Below are positions 52,890 through 62,379 of a stretch of DNA of 64,000 nucleotides, piece after piece. The position numbers and the translations under genes are program-made. Position 1 is the first letter of the stretch; each line of letters begins with the position of its first letter. Origin of the DNA: Salinispirillum sp. LH 10-3-1 (GTDB lineage: Bacteria > Pseudomonadota > Gammaproteobacteria > Pseudomonadales > Natronospirillaceae); NCBI RefSeq assembly GCF_030643825.1, contig NZ_CP101717.1, positions 3,245,673 to 3,309,672 of the forward strand, given 5' to 3'. The notes under the pieces were generated by a model. It was not told where the DNA came from, searched no databases, and saw only the letters and a program-made list of their open reading frames with translations.

Positions 52890-54416
52890 TCAGTCTGGGC
52901 CACAACTCAGGTCGTAGCCGATGGCTTTCAGGTACTGCGCCTCTGTACTGAGGTCTGCCTGCAGCAATGGCTGCTGAGCAAAACCATCAGGCTGCAAGGT
53001 CAGGGTGATCTTTTTCTTTTGTGCCTGCAATTGCACCGTTACGTCAGGCTGGTCAGCCCGTGCCCGATGCAGAATGACGGCGAGACGCAAGATGACCGAT
53101 AAACGCTGAATGGCTTTATCGATCGTCTCTTTGTCTTTCTGCGCCTTATAGGTTTTGGCCGGAAATTTCTTGCGCTGACTCAAGACCAAGAACGCCAGAA
53201 TCTGCTGTTCCTGCTGCGAGAATCCGGCCATATCGCTGTATTCACAGATATAGGCGCTGTGCTTATGAAAGTTGGCATGCGCAATGTCGAGCCCGACCTC
53301 CAGCAAGAAAGCACTCCAACGCAGGTAACGGGCTGCTTCTTCCGGGTTTAAAACCCACTCTTCACTGACTTGCTGCATCAGATCGACAGCGGTTTTGGCA
53401 ACACGCTCGGCCTGTTCAATGTCGACATGAAAGCGTTGCGCCAACTGGCGTACGCTGTGCTCTCGAATGTCTTTGTCACCGTACCGCCCGACCAAATCGT
53501 ACAACAACCCTTCGCGCAAGGCCCCTTGTGAAGCCTCCATTGAGGTTAACTTCAGGCTTTCAAACAACGCCCGTAATACAATCACGCCGCCCAAGAAAAC
53601 GGGCTCACGGTCGGCCGACAAGCCGGGCAGCTCCAACCCTTCAGCGCTGCCATGCGCTTCATACGCCGCACAAATGTGCTCTAAGCCCGTCAAGGTTATG
53701 CCCGTGGTGCTCCAACCATTGGCCTGACACACTTTCAAGGCGGTTTTTATGGTGCCGCTGGCCCCGACTTCATGCTCCCAAGTGTATCGTCGCAAGGTGC
53801 GTAATATGGGATCAATCTCCTGCAAGCACGACAAGACAGCTTCGCGTATCGCCTTACCCGTCACCCGGTGCTCGGGGAAAAAGCGTCGCGTAATGGCCAC
53901 GCATCCCATACCCAGGCTGTCTTTAAAATCAATGGTGAACTGCCGACCGATAATAATCTCGGTACTGCCCCCGCCGATGTCCACCACCAAACGCGTGCCT
54001 TCCTGTCCAGCCAAGCTGTGTGCTACACCGTCATAAATCAAACGCGCTTCTTCGGCACCGGAAATAATATCTATCGGGTGCCCCAAGGCTTCTTCCGCCG
54101 CCACCAAGAACGCCTCAGTGTCACTGGCCGAGCGCAAGGTCTTGGTGCCGACACAGCGGACTGAACCGGACGGCAAATGACTCAAGCGTTCGCCGAAACG
54201 ACGCAGACAGGCCAAGGCCCGCGCCTTCGCTTCATCGTCCAGACTACCGTCATCCCCCAAGCCAAAGCCTAGGCGAACAGACTCCTTTAACCGATCCAAG
54301 ATACGCAGTTCACCGTCTTCTTGGCGGGCCACTACCATATGAAAGGAGTTGGAGCCGAGGTCGATGGCCGCAAATTCGTTGGGGACTTTGCGAAACAAGT
54401 CGCTGATGGTAAACAT
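52890..54416 (-). CDS. ppx: Exopolyphosphatase (Ppx/GppA family)
   Basis: A 508-residue enzyme that removes terminal phosphates from polyphosphate. ASKHA fold: FAAIDLGSNSFHMVVARQED near residue 15, VVDIGGGSTEIIIG near residue 145, and GTIKTALKV. A C-terminal HD-like domain follows (about 310-500). The start at 54416 (MFTISDLFRKVPNEFAAID) is chosen over an open frame running 23 codons upstream. Opposes PPK encoded next door. Confidence 0.95.
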   Translation of the reverse strand: MFTISDLFRKVPNEFAAIDLGSNSFHMVVARQEDGELRILDRLKESVRLGFGLGDDGSLDDEAKARALACLRRFGERLSHLPSGSVRCVGTKTLRSASDTEAFLVAAEEALGHPIDIISGAEEARLIYDGVAHSLAGQEGTRLVVDIGGGSTEIIIGRQFTIDFKDSLGMGCVAITRRFFPEHRVTGKAIREAVLSCLQEIDPILRTLRRYTWEHEVGASGTIKTALKVCQANGWSTTGITLTGLEHICAAYEAHGSAEGLELPGLSADREPVFLGGVIVLRALFESLKLTSMEASQGALREGLLYDLVGRYGDKDIREHSVRQLAQRFHVDIEQAERVAKTAVDLMQQVSEEWVLNPEEAARYLRWSAFLLEVGLDIAHANFHKHSAYICEYSDMAGFSQQEQQILAFLVLSQRKKFPAKTYKAQKDKETIDKAIQRLSVILRLAVILHRARADQPDVTVQLQAQKKKITLTLQPDGFAQQPLLQADLSTEAQYLKAIGYDLSCGPD

Positions 54417-54590
54417 GGCGTACCCTGATGCTGAAGTTGACTGCTGTGCTCCTGTCAGAATAACAGACCACCATGACAGATACACGAATCACCGACCCGC
54501 AACGGCAATAGCATCACCCTTTGTTCTGCAATGGTCTACACTCGGCAGATGCTCGTAATGATCCATTAACACAGTCAGCAGGGATAACGT

Positions 54591-55475
54591 ATGCGCATAT
54601 TGATTACTGGCGGCAGTGGCTTTCTCGGGCAAGCACTGGCCAAAGACCTACAGCAGCACGGGCACGACGTCGTCATCCTGAGTCGGCAGCCGGAACAACA
54701 AGCGCGACGGGCTACCGATACAGCAGCCCTCTGGGTTGGATCGCTGGACGACATCAAGGAGCCCGTCGAAGCCGTGGTCAATCTGACCGGTGCCAACCTG
54801 TTTGCCTTACCCTGGACCGAAGGGCGCAAGGCGACGTTGTGGCAAAGCCGGGTAACGCTGACCGAGCAGCTCGTGGCGTGGATGCTAAAACAACCCGTAC
54901 CACCCCATACACTGTTGTCGGGTTCCGCCATTGGTTTCTACGGTGACGCGGGCGATCAACCGCTCACCGAAGACAGCCCCGTCGGCAGTGATTGGGCCGC
55001 CAGCATGGTCGCCGCTTGGGAACGCGCCACTGAGCCCGCGGCGCAAGCCGGCATTCGTACCTTGAATTTGCGCACGGGCTTGGTACTGGGCAATGGCGGC
55101 TTGCTCAAGCCGTTGTTGCCGCTGTTCAAGGCGGGGTTAGGCGGTTCTCTCGGCAACGGGCAGTTTTGGTACAGCTGGATTCATCTCGACGACTGGGTAG
55201 CGGCGGTGGTGGCCTTGCTGGGCACCCCGGAGGCCAAGGGGCCCTATAACCTGACGGCACCCCATCCAGTGCGCTACCGCGAATTTGCCGATACGCTCGG
55301 GGCGACCCTGCATCGGCCAGTGTGGCTGACACCACCCGCATGGGTTCTGAAACCCTTGTTGGGACAACGGGCGGCCCTGATGCTGAGCAGTACACGGGCC
55401 TTACCGCACAACCTTACGACGTCGGGTTTTCAGTGGCAGTACGATAATCTGCAAGAGGCTTTAGAGAATCTTTGA
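54591..55475 (+). CDS. TIGR01777-family NAD(P)-dependent epimerase (SDR fold)
   Basis: A 294-residue extended SDR protein similar to YfcH/SulA. The Rossmann motif ILITGGSGFLGQALAKDL is at residues 3-20; a DUF1731-like C-terminal tail (residues about 245-290) is present. YGDAGDQPLTED and YSWIHLDDWVAAVV match the family. The substrate is unknown; these proteins are annotated as putative sugar-nucleotide epimerases and some relate to cell division phenotypes. Monocistronic, with an extragenic palindrome after it. Confidence 0.9.
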   Translation: MRILITGGSGFLGQALAKDLQQHGHDVVILSRQPEQQARRATDTAALWVGSLDDIKEPVEAVVNLTGANLFALPWTEGRKATLWQSRVTLTEQLVAWMLKQPVPPHTLLSGSAIGFYGDAGDQPLTEDSPVGSDWAASMVAAWERATEPAAQAGIRTLNLRTGLVLGNGGLLKPLLPLFKAGLGGSLGNGQFWYSWIHLDDWVAAVVALLGTPEAKGPYNLTAPHPVRYREFADTLGATLHRPVWLTPPAWVLKPLLGQRAALMLSSTRALPHNLTTSGFQWQYDNLQEALENL

Positions 55476-55489
55476 GCATGGCGGTTAAT

Positions 55490-55551
55490 GGCGGGTGTAA
55501 CCACCCGCCTTAGGGTTCTGCGCGAATTAATCATTCGGCCAGAGGACTGGT
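55490..55551. repeat. REP-like extragenic palindrome
   Basis: GGCGGGTG/CACCCGCC (55490-55497, 55502-55509), then the block GGCCAGAGGACTGGT (55537-55551), the same pair of elements and order as at 36358-36404. Downstream of the epimerase gene. Confidence 0.7.
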
Positions 55552-55636
55552 CTCCTACGGGAGGTTAAACACTCGCCACCCCCGGACCCCTTGTGGCATC
55601 ATCAACACCATCTTTCCGTACGGTTGAACGAACATC

Positions 55637-56749
55637 ATGTTGGGTTATCGCGCAGTAATAGCAGTTTGTGGTTGGGCTCTGGTCGCCTTTTTGGCCGGTT
55701 GCTCAAAACCACCGCTGGCGTGTGGCGATCCGGCGAACGATGAAGACTGCGCGGCCGCCATGCAGCAGCGCTTGGCTGACGCACGAGTGCCCGGTGTCAG
55801 CGTGGCCGTTATTCAAAATTTTCGCTTGGTCGAACAATGGAGTCTTGGCGTGTTGGCCGAGGACGACAGTCGACCGGTGACCCTGACCACGCCCTTCCAA
55901 GCTGGCGATCTGAGCATGCCCGTGACGGCCCTAGGCGCCTTGGTGTGGCTGGAGCAGTCCGGGGGGCATCTGGATCAAACCATTAATGACACCCTACGCC
56001 ATTGGCGTATTCCCGATGAAAGCGGCTGGGGCGGCGACCAAGTGACTGTACGCCACCTGCTTAGCCACAGCAGTGGCCTCAGTCCCAGTGGTTTTCGTGG
56101 CTACCCTGTTGGCTCTTCGTTGCCAACTTGGCTAGAAATGCTGAACGGCACCGGGGCGGCCAATTCCGATCGCGTGCGGTTAACCAGCGCGCCAGGGGAA
56201 AACTGCAACTACACCGCAGCAGGCTACGAAGTACTGTCGTATTGGCTTGAACAGCAAGCACAAATGTCTTTCGCTGGTTGGCAAAACAGTGCGGTGTTTA
56301 CGCCTTTGAACATTCCCGCCCGTTATCAACTGATTGGCCTGCCACCACCCGCCGCCGGGCATGATTGGCGCGGCGCTACGCTTGACGGTGGTTACCGGCG
56401 CTACGCCGAACAAGCGGCACTTGGCCTATGGGCCACGCCAACGGATCTGTCTCGGGTATTACTCGAGGTCATGGCCTCAGCACGTGGCCAAGGGCGCATC
56501 ATTACCGACCCCAGCATCAGCAGCGCCATGTTGACCACCCAGGGTTGTGCCTGGGGCCTCGGCTGGGTCATCGACCGCAAGGGCACCGAAACGGAATTTT
56601 CTAAACGCGGCGGTACCGCCGGTTATCGTACCTACATGGTAGGGCAGGTGCGTAGTGGTAATGGTTTGGTGATAATGACCAACGGCGATCGGGGGGATCG
56701 CATCATTGATGCCATCGCAGCGGCGGTGCGCGCCAATTACAACTGGTGA
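55637..56749 (+). CDS. Beta-lactamase-fold lipoprotein with degenerate active site
   Basis: A 370-residue lipoprotein (lipobox FLAGC, Cys at residue 22) with a serine beta-lactamase / D-Ala-D-Ala carboxypeptidase-like fold. Landmarks such as VPGVSVAVIQNFRLV, VTVRHLLSHSSGLSP and GLGWVIDRKG are clear. The catalytic residues look lost: the position of the SxxK motif reads FQAGDLSMPVT (Ser to Asp, Lys to Met), the YxN triad reads YTA, and the HxG region reads SKRGG. The fold is probably kept for binding peptidoglycan or a partner, not catalysis. An alternative is that the alignment of SxxK is shifted, but no other SxxK was found in this region. Confidence 0.75.
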   Translation: MLGYRAVIAVCGWALVAFLAGCSKPPLACGDPANDEDCAAAMQQRLADARVPGVSVAVIQNFRLVEQWSLGVLAEDDSRPVTLTTPFQAGDLSMPVTALGALVWLEQSGGHLDQTINDTLRHWRIPDESGWGGDQVTVRHLLSHSSGLSPSGFRGYPVGSSLPTWLEMLNGTGAANSDRVRLTSAPGENCNYTAAGYEVLSYWLEQQAQMSFAGWQNSAVFTPLNIPARYQLIGLPPPAAGHDWRGATLDGGYRRYAEQAALGLWATPTDLSRVLLEVMASARGQGRIITDPSISSAMLTTQGCAWGLGWVIDRKGTETEFSKRGGTAGYRTYMVGQVRSGNGLVIMTNGDRGDRIIDAIAAAVRANYNW

Positions 56750-56751
56750 GG

Positions 56752-57195
56752 TTAGCTGTTTACTTCCAGCAAAAAGGTGACGGGGCCATCATTCACCAGA
56801 CTGACCGTCATGTGGGCGCCAAACTGACCGGTCGCAACGGGCTGATACTGTGTTGCGGCGTAGTCCACCAGCCAATTAAATAGCCGCTCGGCGTCGTCGG
56901 GTGCGGCGGCGGTAGAAAAGCCCGGTCGATTGCCTTGGCGGGTATCGGCGGCCAGGGTGAACTGCGAAACCAACAAAAGCCCACCCGCCACATCGCGCAC
57001 ACTGCGGTTCATCCGGCCTTGGTCGTCGCCAAACACCCGATAATTCAACAAGCGCTCGATCATCCGGCGTGCAGTAGCTTCGGTGTCGTTCGGCTCAATA
57101 CCCACCAACACCAGCAAACCGTGCTCGATGGCACCGACCGTTGCATTGTCCACGACGACGGACGCCGATGACACGCGCTGCAGCAAAGCTTTCAT
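56752..57195 (-). CDS. dtd: D-aminoacyl-tRNA deacylase
   Basis: A 147-residue proofreading enzyme that removes D-amino acids (and Gly mischarged on tRNA-Ala). Signature motifs: LLVSQFTLAADTRQGNRPGF near residues 74-93 (SQFTL) and LVNDGPVTFLLEV near 133 (the GxPVT motif). Full length. It is downstream of the histidine phosphatase gene by 23 bp, so probably co-transcribed. Confidence 0.97.
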   Translation of the reverse strand: MKALLQRVSSASVVVDNATVGAIEHGLLVLVGIEPNDTEATARRMIERLLNYRVFGDDQGRMNRSVRDVAGGLLLVSQFTLAADTRQGNRPGFSTAAAPDDAERLFNWLVDYAATQYQPVATGQFGAHMTVSLVNDGPVTFLLEVNS

Positions 57196-57218
57196 AGAGA
57201 CAGGGCTTTCATCCGGTG

Positions 57219-57818
57219 CTAAAGGTCTTCCAACACCCGAAACACGCGCTGTTCGTTGTTGCGCAATTCGATGATGTGCTCATGCGCGTGCATCAATTCA
57301 AACATATCTTCTTTCGGCAGACGCAAGTACTGACCGCGAATGGCGCGACTGGTCCACTGATGCGTGACCGCCACGATGACGCCGTTCTGGCGCTGCGCGG
57401 TTTCCATCCACTGTGCCACACGGCTGCATAGCACGGGGTAACTTTCACCGTTCGGGTAGTCGAAGAACCAACGGTTCAGCTCACGCTCACGCCATTGTTC
57501 AGGATGCTGTTCGGCGATTTCGGCGTCGGTCAGACCCTGCCAGTCACCAAAATCCATTTCTTGCAATAACGGAGTGGTTTGCACCCGTTCGTGCGCGATA
57601 CCCAGCTCTTCGGCGATGATCGCCGCCGTACGACGCGAACGCCCAGCTGGACTGGTCACCAGCGTGATGCTCTTTTCGCCTTCCAGCAGTGTTTTTAAGG
57701 TTTTACCCATGGCCCGCGACTGCGCGATGCCCTTTTCCGTCAGGGATGAATCACCGCGACCCTGACGACGATTTTCTGTATTCCAGATGGTTTCGCCGTG
57801 GCGAACAAGATAAATCAT
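57219..57818 (-). CDS. Histidine phosphatase family protein (phosphoglycerate-mutase-like)
   Basis: A 199-residue branch-1 histidine phosphatase. RHGE motif near residue 7 in YLVRHGETIWN, the second Arg in VTSPAGRSRRTA, the Glu in LLQEMDFGDWQGL, and the second catalytic His in VIVAVTHQWTSRAI. Substrate not predictable, though GpmB/CobC/AHP-type phosphatases share this layout. Monocistronic start with a Met-Ile-Tyr N-terminus. Confidence 0.92.
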   Translation of the reverse strand: MIYLVRHGETIWNTENRRQGRGDSSLTEKGIAQSRAMGKTLKTLLEGEKSITLVTSPAGRSRRTAAIIAEELGIAHERVQTTPLLQEMDFGDWQGLTDAEIAEQHPEQWRERELNRWFFDYPNGESYPVLCSRVAQWMETAQRQNGVIVAVTHQWTSRAIRGQYLRLPKEDMFELMHAHEHIIELRNNEQRVFRVLEDL

Positions 57819-57980
57819 ACCGATACCTCTAATGGCCCAATCGCGCGCTCATCGGCGGCGATTCACCCTGCTGATACACTGTCGAAACGCCGACAAAAAT
57901 ATGTCCCGACGCTCGGGCAAGCTACAATCGACCCGTCTTTTACCATAACGCCGAACGCCGCGCCAGCGCCTTAGATCGCC

Positions 57981-60071
57981 TCAGAGACCGGCGAACAGCG
58001 TTCTGAGGCGAGCCAATAAGGCTTTCTGACTCGCACCACCGCAGCGTTGCTGGACCTCCACCCAGGGCACACCGTGCCACAATAAATACAATGCCGCGTT
58101 GCGCTCGTCGGTCGGCCAATCGCGCAGATCACCAAGCTGCTCAGCCTGCCACAATACACGCAGAAGCGCAGGTCGGGCAGCTCCGATTGGCTGTTGACTG
58201 GCGCACCAATGAGCCACCCGCGCCTGTTCGGCAGCGGAGAGTCTAGGCAACGGCAATACCCGTAACAAGGACCACAGCAATTCATCGCTGAACGCCACCG
58301 CATATTCGCGTTGCTCCGGTAGCCAGCGTGCCAAAGTCTGTTCGGCCATATCCGCCCACTCGGCAACCGCGGGTTGCAGGGGGTACACCGACAAGGCAGA
58401 GCGCGCACCGCTGGCGGCGTCTTCCTGCAAGCCAATGCGCACTAAGCGCCAGTGTGTTGGTGCGCTGTGCCCTTCTTTATGCCGCTCTTTATTGTGCCAC
58501 TCTTTATTGTGCCAAAAACACAGAAGCTCCTCAGTCAGGCCATAGCTGGTGGCAACGTAATCGAGTCCAGCCGTCTGCGCGTGGCTCACCACACGCTCCA
58601 CCAGCCGCTGCCCCCAACCTTGTCGGACCTTGTCTGGATGCACCACCAAACGCCAAATGCGCACGCCATGCCATAGCCCAGCCGCTTGGTGTCCCAATTG
58701 GCCAAGCACACATTGCTTGGCCTGCTGTCCGGCCGGACGCCGCTCGCCGCGCCATACCGCTTCGGCTAGGGGTTCCGGCAAGGGCGGTTCATCCAAAGTC
58801 AGACACAAACCCACCAATTGATCGCCTTGCCACAGCGCCAGTTGCTGCACACAGGGATCGTCTAAGGCTTGGCGAACATCATCCGGACGGGTTTGATAAT
58901 GGGCCGCTGTCAGCAATGCCGCCCATTGCGCACGCAACCGAGCGTCGTCCAGCAACTGTTGCACCGGTAGGGGTGCAATGTGGGCAGCGGGCGCGTGCGT
59001 CGTAGCATCTGCCGTAGGCCACTGCTGCGTTAACATTAGGGCGGCATTCAGTTGCTGAGCGACCGGGTCATTGGCTTGCCAGCGCATCGGATACTGCAAA
59101 CTTTGCTCTACCGTGCCGCCGCGCTGACGCCGCAGCCACGGCAGAAAACGCAAGCGAAAGCCTTGTCCGCTGCCTTCATAACCGTCCGTCGTGGTCGCAA
59201 ATACGCGCCAGCGCGCCTGCTTCGCCAACAAGCGCAGGCGCGGCAAACCCAACATGGCCGCTTCATCCACCAACAGCACAGCATTGGCGGGTATCGAAGG
59301 CGGCAAGGTATCCCATGTACAAAGGTTGATGCGGGCGCGCCGCGCATCAGCCTCCGTAAAGTCGGTGATCCATTGATCCAGATAGCTCTGTAGCAGTGCC
59401 TCATGCACCGCCAACGGCGCCACCAATACCACCTCGTGTGTCAAGGCACTGTGCAAGGCAGCGCGCGCCAAGGCCATACTCTTACCGTGACCGCGCCCGG
59501 CGGTTAGCAACAGATGATGATGCTTCGACAGCGGCAATTGGCAGATAGCCTCAACTACCGCTTGTTGCGCTGCCAGCGCTTGTGGGTCAACCACCCGCGC
59601 GGCACTCGGCAATTGCGGCAGCCACTCAGGCGGCACGGCAGCGGAGTTAGGCGAACTGTCGGGCGTACACCAGTGCGCGCCATGGGCACGCATCTGGTCA
59701 AGCCAAAAGGGAAAAAGCTGCGAAGACGGGGTGTCTGGATGGTCTGTCCATGCATAGCGTTCAGCCCAGTCCGACTCCGGTGCCAGTAAGATGACCAGCA
59801 CCCCACCCGCCCTCAGCGTACCGCTGACGGCACTGAGATGATTTGTATGCCAACCAGCACGCCAGTCCAACACCACGGCGTCAAAACTCTGGCCCAACAC
59901 ACGATGCACCTGACGCGCAGATATGCTGGTGAACCCCGGCAGCTGCAGTCCCAAAGCCAGCCCTTGGCGACCGGCCAGAAACTGACACTGCTGCTCTGTC
60001 CACGCCTCGGGGCCACAGAGCAACAGCGTGTGGCGTGGCGGCAACTCCCCAGCGGATACAGCGCTCATCAT
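57981..60071 (-). CDS. tmcA: tRNA(Met) cytidine acetyltransferase
   Basis: A 696-residue enzyme that acetylates C34 of elongator tRNA-Met (ac4C). Order of domains: N-terminal DUF1726-type domain, an ATP-dependent helicase-like domain with Walker A TAGRGHGKSMALARAA near residue 193 and Walker B VLLVDEAAMLGLPRL near 265, then a GNAT acetyltransferase domain (RLVVHPDKVRQGWGQRLVER near 465) and a C-terminal tail. Full length. Follows the prolyl iminopeptidase gene by 9 bp. Confidence 0.95.
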   Translation of the reverse strand: MMSAVSAGELPPRHTLLLCGPEAWTEQQCQFLAGRQGLALGLQLPGFTSISARQVHRVLGQSFDAVVLDWRAGWHTNHLSAVSGTLRAGGVLVILLAPESDWAERYAWTDHPDTPSSQLFPFWLDQMRAHGAHWCTPDSSPNSAAVPPEWLPQLPSAARVVDPQALAAQQAVVEAICQLPLSKHHHLLLTAGRGHGKSMALARAALHSALTHEVVLVAPLAVHEALLQSYLDQWITDFTEADARRARINLCTWDTLPPSIPANAVLLVDEAAMLGLPRLRLLAKQARWRVFATTTDGYEGSGQGFRLRFLPWLRRQRGGTVEQSLQYPMRWQANDPVAQQLNAALMLTQQWPTADATTHAPAAHIAPLPVQQLLDDARLRAQWAALLTAAHYQTRPDDVRQALDDPCVQQLALWQGDQLVGLCLTLDEPPLPEPLAEAVWRGERRPAGQQAKQCVLGQLGHQAAGLWHGVRIWRLVVHPDKVRQGWGQRLVERVVSHAQTAGLDYVATSYGLTEELLCFWHNKEWHNKERHKEGHSAPTHWRLVRIGLQEDAASGARSALSVYPLQPAVAEWADMAEQTLARWLPEQREYAVAFSDELLWSLLRVLPLPRLSAAEQARVAHWCASQQPIGAARPALLRVLWQAEQLGDLRDWPTDERNAALYLLWHGVPWVEVQQRCGGASQKALLARLRTLFAGL

Positions 60072-60080
60072 AGAGGTCGG

Positions 60081-61043
60081 TTAAGCGCTGCGATCCGGCA
60101 CACCCAGCAGGTGCGCCATTTCATCGGTGGCGCGCAGCAGGGCATCGGCTATGGCCGGGTCGTGCGCAGAATGCCCACCTTCGCGAATGATTTCCAAACG
60201 CGCTTCGGGCCAATGCTGTTTCAGCGTCCACGCGTTGTCCATCGGGCATATCATGTCGTAACGGCCATGCACCAAGATGGCGGGCAAATGTTGAATGCTG
60301 GATAAGTCTTCCAGCAGTTGATTGGGCCGCATAAAGCAGTCGTGCACAAAATAGTGCGCGGAAATACGCGCCATCGACAATGCCGTGTGTGGGTTGATCA
60401 AACCGGCAACGGTTTTCGGGCTGGGCTTTAAGGTCGCAATCAAACCTTCCCACGCCGCCCATGCCTTGGCCAGACGCAGAGCTTCCAACTCGTCGGTGCC
60501 GGTCAGCTTGGTGTGATAAGCCTGCAAAAGAGGGCGGGCATTATCCACGGCGGCGCTGAACTTTTGCCAATGTTCCGGAAATATACGCCCTGCCGAGCCA
60601 CCGTAAAGCCAATCCATTTCTTCTTGGCGACCCAAGAAAATACCGCGCAAGATAAAACCCAACACCACGTTTGGGTATTGCTCACCGTAGAGCAACGCCA
60701 GGGTCGACCCCCAAGAGCCGCCAAACAGCACCCACTGATCTATCCCAAGGTGCTGACGTATTAACTCCAGATCCGCCACTAAATGCTGCGGCGTGTTATG
60801 GTCTAAGCTGCCATGAGGGGTTGAACGACCGCAGCCGCGCTGATCGGTCTGAATGATGCGATACTGGCGTGGGTCAAAAAAGCCTCGGTCACGGTCACCA
60901 CTGCCTGAGCCGGGCCCGCCATGCAGCACCAATACCGGTATGCCGTCCGGGTTACCGCTTTCAGCGACCCAGACCTGGTGACCGTCGCCGACCGGCAAAT
61001 GATGGCTACGATAGGGCTGAATATCGGGGTGGTAATAACGCAT
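60081..61043 (-). CDS. pip: Prolyl iminopeptidase
   Basis: A 320-residue alpha/beta hydrolase (peptidase family S33) that removes N-terminal proline. Motifs: VLHGGPGSG near residue 39, the nucleophile elbow GGSWGS (Ser near residue 110), a cap domain, an Asp near 264 in VHGRYDMICP, and His in GGHSAHDP near 292. Length matches the family. First gene of a pip-tmcA unit. Confidence 0.95.
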   Translation of the reverse strand: MRYYHPDIQPYRSHHLPVGDGHQVWVAESGNPDGIPVLVLHGGPGSGSGDRDRGFFDPRQYRIIQTDQRGCGRSTPHGSLDHNTPQHLVADLELIRQHLGIDQWVLFGGSWGSTLALLYGEQYPNVVLGFILRGIFLGRQEEMDWLYGGSAGRIFPEHWQKFSAAVDNARPLLQAYHTKLTGTDELEALRLAKAWAAWEGLIATLKPSPKTVAGLINPHTALSMARISAHYFVHDCFMRPNQLLEDLSSIQHLPAILVHGRYDMICPMDNAWTLKQHWPEARLEIIREGGHSAHDPAIADALLRATDEMAHLLGVPDRSA

Positions 61044-61236
61044 GATGCATCTCTACTCAGGGAGTCACCCTACTATAGCTGCTTTGCTTGAACGCCACAA
61101 AGCCGCAACAGGTTCATTTTTTTTGAAGAGCGCGTTCAGATACTTCCACTTTTATGCTGATGACGATCCATCATAATAGTGTCATGCAATTCATAGGTCG
61201 GGTTTTAACGGTTCCGGCCACAGAGGAGAAACAGAC

Positions 61237-62226
61237 ATGGGTTTACTGGTCGAAGGTCAATGGCACGACGAATGGTACGACACCAGCAAAAGCGGCGGCA
61301 AATTCGTGCGCGAAGACGCGCAGTTTCGCTCTTGGATTACTGCCGATGGCAGTGCCGGGCCGAGCGGTGAAGACGGCTTTAAGGCCGAGTCTGGCCGGTA
61401 TCACCTGTACGTTTCCATGGCATGCCCCTGGGCGCACCGCACACTGATTTTTCGCCAACTGAAAGGCTTGGAAAAGCACATCTCCGTCTCCGCCGTGCAC
61501 CCCGATATGCTGAGCAACGGCTGGGAATTCTCTGGGCCAGAGCTGGACTCTCCTACGCCGGTAGGCGACGACCTGTTCGGCTATGACTTCCTGCATCAGG
61601 TGTACACCCGCACGCAGTCAGACTACAGCGGCCGCGTGACTGTGCCGGTACTGTGGGACAAACAACGCAATACCATCGTCAGCAACGAATCGGCGGAGAT
61701 CATCCGCATGCTGAACAGCGCGTTCAATGAGCTGACCGGCAACACCTTGGACTTCTACCCCGAAGCCTTGCGCGCCGAGATCGACGCCATCAACGAACGG
61801 GTTTACCACAACGTCAACAACGGCGTGTACAAGTCAGGTTTTGCGACCACGCAAGCCGCTTATGAAGAAGCCTTCACGGCGTTGTTCGACAGCCTAGAAT
61901 GGCTCGACGGTTTGTTGGGTGAACGACGTTATTTAGCCGGCGCACAGATCACCGAAGCCGACTGGCGTTTGTTTACTACCCTAGTACGGTTCGACGCCGT
62001 GTACGTGGGCCACTTCAAATGCAACCTGCACCGCATTGCGGACTACCCGAACCTGAGTGAGTACTTACGTGAGCTGTATCAACAGCCGGGCGTGGCCGCA
62101 ACAACGGATCTGACGCACATTAAGCGGCACTATTACTACAGTCACGACACTATCAACCCCACACGTGTGGTGCCTAAAGGCCCGGCGCTGGGATTGGATC
62201 GACCGCATCGGCGCGGGGCGCTGTAA
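61237..62226 (+). CDS. Glutathionyl-hydroquinone reductase (GST family, YqjG/ECM4-type)
   Basis: A 329-residue glutathione transferase of the Xi class. Redox Cys in SMACPWAHRTLIF near residue 63 (CPWA motif). The N-terminal thioredoxin fold lies at about 45-150, and the helical C-terminal domain includes NGVYKSGFATTQAAYEEAF and EADWRLFTTLVRFDAVYVGH. It reduces glutathionyl-hydroquinones. Good Shine-Dalgarno (GAGGAG). Monocistronic. Confidence 0.93.
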   Translation: MGLLVEGQWHDEWYDTSKSGGKFVREDAQFRSWITADGSAGPSGEDGFKAESGRYHLYVSMACPWAHRTLIFRQLKGLEKHISVSAVHPDMLSNGWEFSGPELDSPTPVGDDLFGYDFLHQVYTRTQSDYSGRVTVPVLWDKQRNTIVSNESAEIIRMLNSAFNELTGNTLDFYPEALRAEIDAINERVYHNVNNGVYKSGFATTQAAYEEAFTALFDSLEWLDGLLGERRYLAGAQITEADWRLFTTLVRFDAVYVGHFKCNLHRIADYPNLSEYLRELYQQPGVAATTDLTHIKRHYYYSHDTINPTRVVPKGPALGLDRPHRRGAL

Positions 62227-62272
62227 GGTAACCTTTTCCATAAGGCTGACGCCGACGTTGCTGTCGTAGTAG

Positions 62273-62286
62273 GCCGATTCATCGGC
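62273..62286. repeat. Short hairpin after the GST gene
   Basis: GCCGA-ttca-TCGGC in the noncoding gap 62227-62379. It looks like a REP-type palindrome, but only one copy was noticed in this window. Confidence 0.3.
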
Positions 62287-62379
62287 AGTCTGCCAGTATC
62301 GGATCATAGGTCAAAATTGCTTAATGTTTGCACAGCACCCGCCGATAACCTGATGGCATAGACTACAAGGAGAACACCC

